DNA of 13,515 nt, taken from positions 4,135-17,649 of the forward strand of contig DIYV01000065.1 of NCBI GenBank assembly GCA_002429165.1. Reading direction: 5' to 3'. Below, in pieces: positions 9,539-13,515 of the stretch. Made by a program: the position numbers and the translations under genes. This DNA is from Gallionella sp. UBA6045. GTDB taxonomy: Bacteria > Pseudomonadota > Gammaproteobacteria > Burkholderiales > Gallionellaceae. Numbering within the stretch: position 1 is the stretch's first letter; each line of letters begins with the position of its first letter. The notes beneath the pieces are model-generated. The model ran no database searches. It worked only from the letters and a program-made list of their open reading frames with translations, and was not told the DNA's origin.

Positions 9539-9691
9539 ATGAATTTGAATCAAATTGGTGGGGAACATTTCTCCGCGATAGCGGCTTCGTCCAACCCTGC
9601 GCTCAAGCGGGACTTCGCAAAAGCTGCGCTTTTGCTGCGTCCCTTACCTCCACGTTACGGCGCAGTCGTTGCGCCTCGTAGTTTTCTGTGA
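9539..9691 (+). CDS. Possible 50-residue ORF running through attC5
   Basis: It starts MNLNQIGGEHF and reads across the attC5 hairpin. GAGG lies eight bases before the ATG, a plausible ribosome site. Peptides formed by reading through attC (here NPALKRDFAKAALLL) are frequent annotation artefacts, so coding is doubtful. It may instead be the remaining 3' end of the original cassette 5 gene. Confidence 0.2.
   Translation: MNLNQIGGEHFSAIAASSNPALKRDFAKAALLLRPLPPRYGAVVAPRSFL
9589..9660 (+). other. attC5 (with non-canonical final core box)
   Basis: 72 bases from GTCCAAC (9589-9595) to GTTACGG (9654-9660). The central stem is GGGAC-ttc-GCAAAAGC / GCTTTTGC-tgc-GTCCC. GTTACGG breaks the GTTRRRY rule at two positions. 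Those bases belong to cassette 6, whereas cassette 5's own boxes pair perfectly. Confidence 0.85.
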
Positions 9692-9703
9692 CAGGATGTA
9701 CGA

Positions 9704-10207
9704 ATGAAACCTTTTATGCGCCTATTTCGAATCGTCCATGGGTTGATGGCGATTCTCTTTGCCTGCGCCGCAATCATGCTCATCATAATTGCCGCCCGGA
9801 TAGGTGGGGTGGCTTTCATCGGTGGCCTGGACCGGGCTGCAGCGCAAGGGATTATCGAAGCCGTGGGACTGTTAGCCGCTGCTGTTGTCGCGCTGCAGAT
9901 TGCCGAGACTATTTTTGAGGAGGAAATCATTCGTGACGCTGACATCAGCGCGTCGACTCGTGTTCGGCGATTCTTGTCAAGATTCTTTGTGGTCATCATA
10001 GTCGCGCTAGCCATCGAAGGGCTCGTTGCGACGTTCAGGGCCATGCACGAAGATCCGGCGCAACTTCCGTACGCGGCGAGTATCTTGGTTGCGGTAGGAA
10101 TACTTCTTGCCGCCTGGGGATTATTTATTCATCTCAATCGTTCTGCCGAGGAACTGGAACCGGAGGCAATGGCAGACGCAAAGAAGGAAGACCGAAAACT
10201 CAAGTAG
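9704..10207 (+). CDS. Cassette 6: four-helix inner-membrane protein of unknown function
   Basis: 167 residues with four hydrophobic segments at about 13-34, 50-68, 93-111 and 124-144. Charged patches lie between them (EEEIIRDADISASTRVRR after the second) and the tail is highly charged (AEELEPEAMADAKKEDRK). Both ends are probably cytoplasmic. I recognise no domain with certainty; similar small membrane proteins occur in proteobacterial genomes as hypotheticals. AGGA lies eight bases before the ATG. Cassette 6 is 9655-10285, so the gene has a 49-base leader, longer than in cassettes 1, 2 and 4; a GGCGCA/TGCGCC hairpin sits in that leader. Confidence 0.75.
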   Translation: MKPFMRLFRIVHGLMAILFACAAIMLIIIAARIGGVAFIGGLDRAAAQGIIEAVGLLAAAVVALQIAETIFEEEIIRDADISASTRVRRFLSRFFVVIIVALAIEGLVATFRAMHEDPAQLPYAASILVAVGILLAAWGLFIHLNRSAEELEPEAMADAKKEDRKLK

Positions 10208-10222
10208 TCTCCATCCAATGCG

Positions 10223-10291
10223 CCCTAACCCTTCCATCGAACGGACGACCCACGGCAAGCCGTGATCTGCCGCTCATGTCAAACGTCTGGC
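10223..10291 (+). other. attC6 (degenerate)
   Basis: CCCTAAC (10223-10229), then a body with the common attC arms (ccttccatcgaacgg ... gccgctcatgtcaaac) and a CACGGC-aa-GCCGTG tip. It ends at GTCTGGC (10285-10291), which departs from GTTRRRY. CCCTAAC matches the complement of cassette 6's opening GTTACGG at 6 of 7 positions, and 8 of 9 if extended. Confidence 0.75.
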
Positions 10292-10407
10292 TCACGAACT
10301 GAATACCTTCATCAACCTGATCGACGAAGGGGCGCGTTTGGGTTGTCGTGTTGGTCTGGGTGGCTATCGCCCCGTATGTGTTCTTTCGTGTCAGCCGCCC
10401 GGCCTGA
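10276..10407 (+). pseudogene. Cassette 7 relic: fragment of a small membrane protein gene
   Basis: A coding-like stretch (ELNTFINLIDEGARLG, 10296-10343) lies in one frame. It is followed in another frame by a hydrophobic tail (VVVLVWVAIAPYVFFRVSR, from 10342) ending in TGA at 10405-10407. The two frames overlap near 10340, so an indel probably broke the gene. No intact start joins them: the ATG at 10276 gives eight codons and then a stop. The stop sits inside a decayed GCCTGAG box, just as stops of other cassettes sit in their RYYYAAC boxes. Original function is unknown. Confidence 0.45.
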
Positions 10408-10440
10408 GCCGGCAGTCAAGCGGGATGCCAACCTTTCCGC
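10402..10440 (+). other. Truncated attC remnant at the distal end of the array
   Basis: GCCTGAG followed by ccggcagtcaagcggga repeats the left arm of attC1 almost exactly (there GCCTAACccggcagtcaagaggga). The right half and closing core box are missing, so it should be inactive. It marks the end of recognisable integron sequence, 38 bases before the acpS stop. Confidence 0.6.
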
Positions 10441-10477
10441 ATAATATTTGACGCTTCACCTGACCAAACGTATCTGA

Positions 10478-10858
10478 TTAATTGCTTTCCAGCACCACGA
10501 ACGCGACGATCATGTTGCGCTCGTCGCTGATGGAAAGATGATGAGCGGTGATACCGAGCTGCGCCAGATGGGTGCGCAGCACTGCGTCGAATTGCAGCAC
10601 CGGTTTGCCGAGTCCGTCATGGGTGATGCTGATGCGGCGCAGACTGACCGGGTCGCGCAGCCCGCTGCCGACCGCTTTGGCGAAGGCTTCCTTGGCGGCG
10701 AAGCGTTTGGCGACAAGACGCGCGGGGTTGGCGTGGGTGCGGAATTCCGGCAATTCGCGCTCGCTCAGGATGCGCCGGGCAAAACGCAAACCATAGCGAT
10801 TCCACATCGATTCGATGCGGGCATATTCGACAATGTCACTGCCGATACCGTGTATCAC
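10478..10858 (-). CDS. acpS: Holo-[acyl-carrier-protein] synthase
   Basis: 126 residues, normal size. It transfers 4'-phosphopantetheine from CoA to a serine of ACP, activating it for fatty acid synthesis. [12 protein letters not shown] (residues 4-15) carries the Mg-binding Asp8. [11 protein letters not shown] (52-62) carries the second metal ligand Glu57. HHLSISDE near the end is also conserved. The start is GTG, overlapping the pdxJ stop by four bases (GTGA), so it is probably translated by coupling. It is the last gene of the rnc-era-recO-pdxJ-acpS run; the integron begins just after its stop. Confidence 0.96.
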   Translation of the reverse strand: MIHGIGSDIVEYARIESMWNRYGLRFARRILSERELPEFRTHANPARLVAKRFAAKEAFAKAVGSGLRDPVSLRRISITHDGLGKPVLQFDAVLRTHLAQLGITAHHLSISDERNMIVAFVVLESN

Positions 10859-11577
10859 TGCTGCCCGTTCAACAACACCTTCATCTTTTTCACAGCCGCT
10901 TCCAGCCCGATGAACAGCGCCTCGGCGATGATGGCATGGCCGATGTTGAGTTCGACCAGATGGGGGATGGCAACAATCGGTTGCACATTGTGGTAATTCA
11001 GGCCGTGTCCGGCATTCACCTGCAGTCCCTGCGTATGTGCATGCTCCGCCGCGATACGAACGCGTTCCAGTTCATGCAGGCGCTCCGGAACGCTGTCCGC
11101 ATCCGCATATTTTCCGGTGTGCAATTCCACCACCGGCGCACCGGTGCGGCGCGCCGCATCGATCTGCTTTGCGTCCGGGTCGATGAACAGGGACACGCGG
11201 ATACCCGCTTCGGCACAGCGCGCGCAGGCCGTCTTGATGTTGTCGAAATAGCGCACCACGTCCAGCCCGCCCTCTGTCGTCAGCTCTTCGCGGCGCTCCG
11301 GCACCAGACACAGATCGTGCGGCTTGGTACGCAGCGCGATATCGATCATTTCGTCGGTGACGGCGCTTTCCAGGTTCATGCGCGTTTGCAGCATGTCGCG
11401 CAGCACCTCCACATCGCGGTCCTGGATGTGGCGGCGGTCTTCGCGCAGATGCAGCGTGATCGCGTCAACGCCTGCGGATTCCGCCAGCAGCGCCGCGCGC
11501 ACCACATTGGGATAGCGCGCGCCGCGCACCTGGCGCAGCGTGGCGACATGGTCGATATTGAGTCCAAGTTTGATCAT
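10855..11577 (-). CDS. pdxJ: Pyridoxine 5'-phosphate synthase PdxJ
   Basis: 240 residues. It condenses 1-deoxy-D-xylulose 5-phosphate with 3-amino-2-oxopropyl phosphate to form pyridoxine 5'-phosphate in vitamin B6 synthesis. The TIM-barrel start [13 protein letters not shown], the [10 protein letters not shown] segment and the phosphate-binding AGHGLNYHN are clear PdxJ signatures. The ATG overlaps the recO stop by four bases (ATGA), and its stop overlaps the acpS start. The pdxJ-acpS pair is conserved across proteobacteria. Confidence 0.97.
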   Translation of the reverse strand: MIKLGLNIDHVATLRQVRGARYPNVVRAALLAESAGVDAITLHLREDRRHIQDRDVEVLRDMLQTRMNLESAVTDEMIDIALRTKPHDLCLVPERREELTTEGGLDVVRYFDNIKTACARCAEAGIRVSLFIDPDAKQIDAARRTGAPVVELHTGKYADADSVPERLHELERVRIAAEHAHTQGLQVNAGHGLNYHNVQPIVAIPHLVELNIGHAIIAEALFIGLEAAVKKMKVLLNGQQ

Positions 11578-12338
11578 AATTTTTGCAACTCCTTAATCAG
11601 TTCCCGGGTGTGCAATATCTTGCCGCCGAGATGATGGTTGAGCAACATGCGCATCAGTTGTTTGCTCTGCTGTGCGGTAACCGGGTCGGCATATTCATCC
11701 GCAGCCATGTCCAGCAGGGTCTTGCCGAGCACCAAAAATCCGGTGCTATCAGCCCCGTCATCCGGCCCGCTTTCATCTGGTAACGGGCCCCGCTCCACAA
11801 CATAACGATAGCAGACTTCCGCCTGTATCGCCTTGCCGTTGCCGGCTTCTCGATCCAGCACCAGCGCATAGCCCAGCTCCTGCAGCAGGTGCTTTTCAAA
11901 ACAGCGCAGCGTGGCGGCATGATCGGCTTCGTGCGCCAGACGGTACAGGGTGGCGCGGTAGTAGTCGAACAATTGCACATGCGGGTCGTCGCGTGCCAGC
12001 AGGTTGAGCAACAGCTCGTTCAGATAGAACCCGCACATCAGCGCCGTGCCTTGCAGATAAGGCTGTCCGCCCTGCCACTCCGCGCTGTGCAAAGTGCGCA
12101 CTTCGCCCTTGCCGAACCAGCTTAACAGCAGCGGCTGAAAATTCATCAGCAGGCCGCGCAGGCTTGACCTGGGACGCCGCGCTCCGCGCGCCACTATCGC
12201 CATCCGCCCGTGGTGCCGGCTGAACACATCGAGTATCAGACTGGTTTCGCGAAACGGATAACTGTGCAGGACGAACGCCAATTCGTCCTGGTGCCTGTTC
12301 CGGCTCGCAGGAATCATTCGTAATGCGCGGTCATTCAT
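11574..12338 (-). CDS. recO: DNA repair protein RecO
   Basis: 254 residues from the ATG at 12338. RecO works with RecR to load RecA on SSB-coated single strands in gap repair. The N-terminal OB fold is recognisable ([19 protein letters not shown], then [15 protein letters not shown]), and the helical C-terminal domain contains [13 protein letters not shown]. The zinc-binding cysteine set of some RecO proteins is not evident. The open frame extends to 12368, but the ATG at 12338 overlaps the era stop by eight bases and fits the family better; an ATG at 12317 is also possible. Confidence 0.93.
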   Translation of the reverse strand: MNDRALRMIPASRNRHQDELAFVLHSYPFRETSLILDVFSRHHGRMAIVARGARRPRSSLRGLLMNFQPLLLSWFGKGEVRTLHSAEWQGGQPYLQGTALMCGFYLNELLLNLLARDDPHVQLFDYYRATLYRLAHEADHAATLRCFEKHLLQELGYALVLDREAGNGKAIQAEVCYRYVVERGPLPDESGPDDGADSTGFLVLGKTLLDMAADEYADPVTAQQSKQLMRMLLNHHLGGKILHTRELIKELQKL

Positions 12339-13230
12339 AGCCCAGGCTGCGCAACACGCGTTCGTCATCCGCCCAGCCGCTGCGCAATTTGACGAACACC
12401 TCGAGGAATACTTTACCGCCGAACATTTTTTCCATATCCAACCGCGCCTGGGTCGCGATCTCCTTGAGCTTCTCGCCTTTTTTGCCGATCAGCATCGCCT
12501 TGTGCGCTTCCCTGTCCACCAGGATCGCGGCACTGATGCGGCGCAGCTTGCCTTCCATCTTGAATTGCTCGATCACCACGCTGGTCGAGTAAGGCAACTC
12601 GTCTCCGGTGAAGCGGAATATTTTTTCGCGCAACATTTCAGCTGCCAGGAATCGTTCGCTGCGGTCGGTGATATCGTCTTTGTCATAGATCAGTTCGCCT
12701 TGCGGCAGATGACTGCGTATCGCATCCTTCAGCTCTTCGATCTTGCTGCCGAGCTTGGCGCTGACCGGTACGATCGCGGCAAACTTGAAGTCATGCGCGA
12801 CCCGTTCGGCAAACGCGAACAGCTGCCCCTTGTCCGCAACCTCGTCGATCTTGTTGATCACCAGCAATACCGGGCGGTTATCAGGCAGCAGCTTGAGCAC
12901 TTCCTGGTCGCGCTCGTCGTAGCGCAACGCTTCCAATACATACAGCACCACCTGCACGTCGCGCAGGCTGCTGGTCACCACACGGTTCATGCCGCGATTC
13001 AGCGCATTGAGGTGTTTGGTCTGAAACCCGGGGGTATCGACAAACACGAACTGGCTGTGATCATCGGTGTAGATGCCGTGGATGCGATGGCGCGTGGTCT
13101 GCGCCTTGCGCGAGGTGATGCTGATCTTCTGCCCGATCAGGTGGTTGAGCAGCGTGGATTTGCCCACGTTGGGCCGGCCGACGATGGCGATGAAACCGCT
13201 GTGAAACCCATCAGATATTTGTTCTGTCAT
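12331..13230 (-). CDS. era: GTPase Era (16S rRNA/30S maturation)
   Basis: 299 residues. It is a GTP-binding ribosome assembly factor that binds the 3' end of 16S rRNA. G1 is GRPNVGKS (18-25), the G2 region lies around TTRHR, G3 is DTPG (65-68) and G4 is NKID. The C-terminal KH domain holds [13 protein letters not shown], the expected GxxG-type RNA loop. The frame is open upstream into rnc, but [12 protein letters not shown] at 13230 is the start that fits, overlapping the rnc stop by four bases (ATGA). Confidence 0.97.
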   Translation of the reverse strand: MTEQISDGFHSGFIAIVGRPNVGKSTLLNHLIGQKISITSRKAQTTRHRIHGIYTDDHSQFVFVDTPGFQTKHLNALNRGMNRVVTSSLRDVQVVLYVLEALRYDERDQEVLKLLPDNRPVLLVINKIDEVADKGQLFAFAERVAHDFKFAAIVPVSAKLGSKIEELKDAIRSHLPQGELIYDKDDITDRSERFLAAEMLREKIFRFTGDELPYSTSVVIEQFKMEGKLRRISAAILVDREAHKAMLIGKKGEKLKEIATQARLDMEKMFGGKVFLEVFVKLRSGWADDERVLRSLGYE

Positions 13231-13515
13231 GTTGTGGCCGGTAATTGTTGGTAGGCGGCTTGTGCAGCCTGTTGTTCCGCATTGCGCCGGCTCGTTCCGG
13301 CACCGCGGGTGGAAATTTTCAGTGACGGGATCGCGCACTCCACCTGGAAGGATTGCTCATGTGCTTCTCCTTGCATGGCAATGATGGTGTAGATCGGCAA
13401 TGGAATACGCTTGCCTTGCAGGTATTCCTGCAACAGGGTTTTGGCATCCTTGCCCTGCGTCTGCACATCGACCTTTTCGAGGTAGGGTACATACAGATTC
13501 AATACAGCCTGTTCT
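13227..13515 (-). CDS. rnc: Ribonuclease III, C-terminal part (cut by window edge)
   Basis: The last 95 residues are visible. They contain the double-stranded RNA-binding domain: [18 protein letters not shown], then [18 protein letters not shown] and [17 protein letters not shown], which is the C-terminal half of RNase III. The catalytic domain lies beyond the window. In this family it cleaves rRNA precursors and structured mRNAs. It is first of the visible operon and reads into era with a four-base overlap. Confidence 0.93.
   Translation of the reverse strand, partial: EQAVLNLYVPYLEKVDVQTQGKDAKTLLQEYLQGKRIPLPIYTIIAMQGEAHEQSFQVECAIPSLKISTRGAGTSRRNAEQQAAQAAYQQLPATT

Larger units (their letters stand above)
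7277..9654. mobile_element. Cassette 5 (2378 bp) carrying an IS91-family transposase and a tyrosine recombinase
   Basis: It opens with TTGGAC and ends in attC5, whose first box GTCCAAC is the exact complement of G+TTGGAC. Both outer ends therefore belong to one cassette that either contains, or was invaded by, the transposase-recombinase unit. Both genes are on the minus strand, against Pc. The precise ends of the IS91-like unit could not be fixed: no long terminal inverted repeat is visible, as expected for IS91 elements, which lack them and make no target duplication. Bases 7283-7499 hold no gene apart from a hairpin at 7372-7420. Confidence 0.75.
4735..10440. mobile_element. Chromosomal integron: intI, attI, six cassettes and a seventh cassette relic
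   Basis: The integrase gene points away from a run of cassettes, the standard integron layout. Crossover points (between G and TT of the GTTRRRY box) fall at 5829/5830, 6383/6384, 6663/6664, 6989/6990, 7276/7277, 9654/9655 and, degenerate, 10285/10286. In each cassette the box at its start is complementary to the RYYYAAC box at its end. The match is perfect for cassettes 1, 2, 3 and 5, and one base off for 4 and 6. That is the expected signature of cassettes that circularise as units. It lies between acpS and nagZ. The low-coordinate boundary (intI stop or the repeats at 4585-4709) and the high-coordinate boundary are estimates. Confidence 0.93.

Noticed and set aside
10262..10444. 60-aa plus-strand ORF after cassette 6
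   Set aside because: Its frame starts inside the attC6 arm and yields a Cys/Ser/Arg-rich peptide; the two other frames hold the more protein-like relic described for cassette 7.

Overview
The window looks like a chromosomal segment of a betaproteobacterium. The housekeeping blocks zipA-ligA-galU and rnc-era-recO-pdxJ-acpS, together with nagZ, match gene orders familiar from that class, and the proteins fit as well. A freshwater or iron-oxidising Nitrosomonadales/Gallionellaceae-type host would fit, but the sequence alone does not prove the genus. All housekeeping genes are on the minus strand.

Layout, low to high coordinates. 1-3415: start of galU (cut by the window edge), complete ligA and zipA, read zipA -> ligA -> galU, with zipA and ligA overlapping by one base. 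3503-4552: nagZ. 4585-4709: two identical inverted palindromic repeats of 28 bp. 4735-10440: a mobile-type chromosomal integron. 10478-13515: acpS, pdxJ, recO, era and the 3' part of rnc, read rnc -> acpS, every junction overlapping (4, 8, 4 and 4 bases).

The integron holds a minus-strand integrase gene with a complete catalytic set, a divergent attI, and six gene cassettes, each ending in an attC site, followed by a decayed seventh. Cassettes 1, 2, 4 and 6 carry plus-strand genes: an MltR-like protein, a 72-aa unknown, a two-helix membrane peptide and a four-helix membrane protein. Cassette 3 carries its gene on the minus strand. Cassette 5 (about 2.4 kb) carries an IS91-family HUH transposase plus an upstream tyrosine recombinase. 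In betaproteobacteria nagZ usually follows acpS directly, so the integron appears to have been inserted inside this operon.

The most notable local feature is the recombinase reading frame of cassette 5. It is broken exactly at an A-AAA-AAA-G sequence in perfect -1 slippery phase. A -1 shift restores a full 302-aa recombinase with all catalytic residues and ends it on the stop that overlaps the transposase start. Programmed frameshifting may therefore gate both proteins, although a simple indel is the main alternative.
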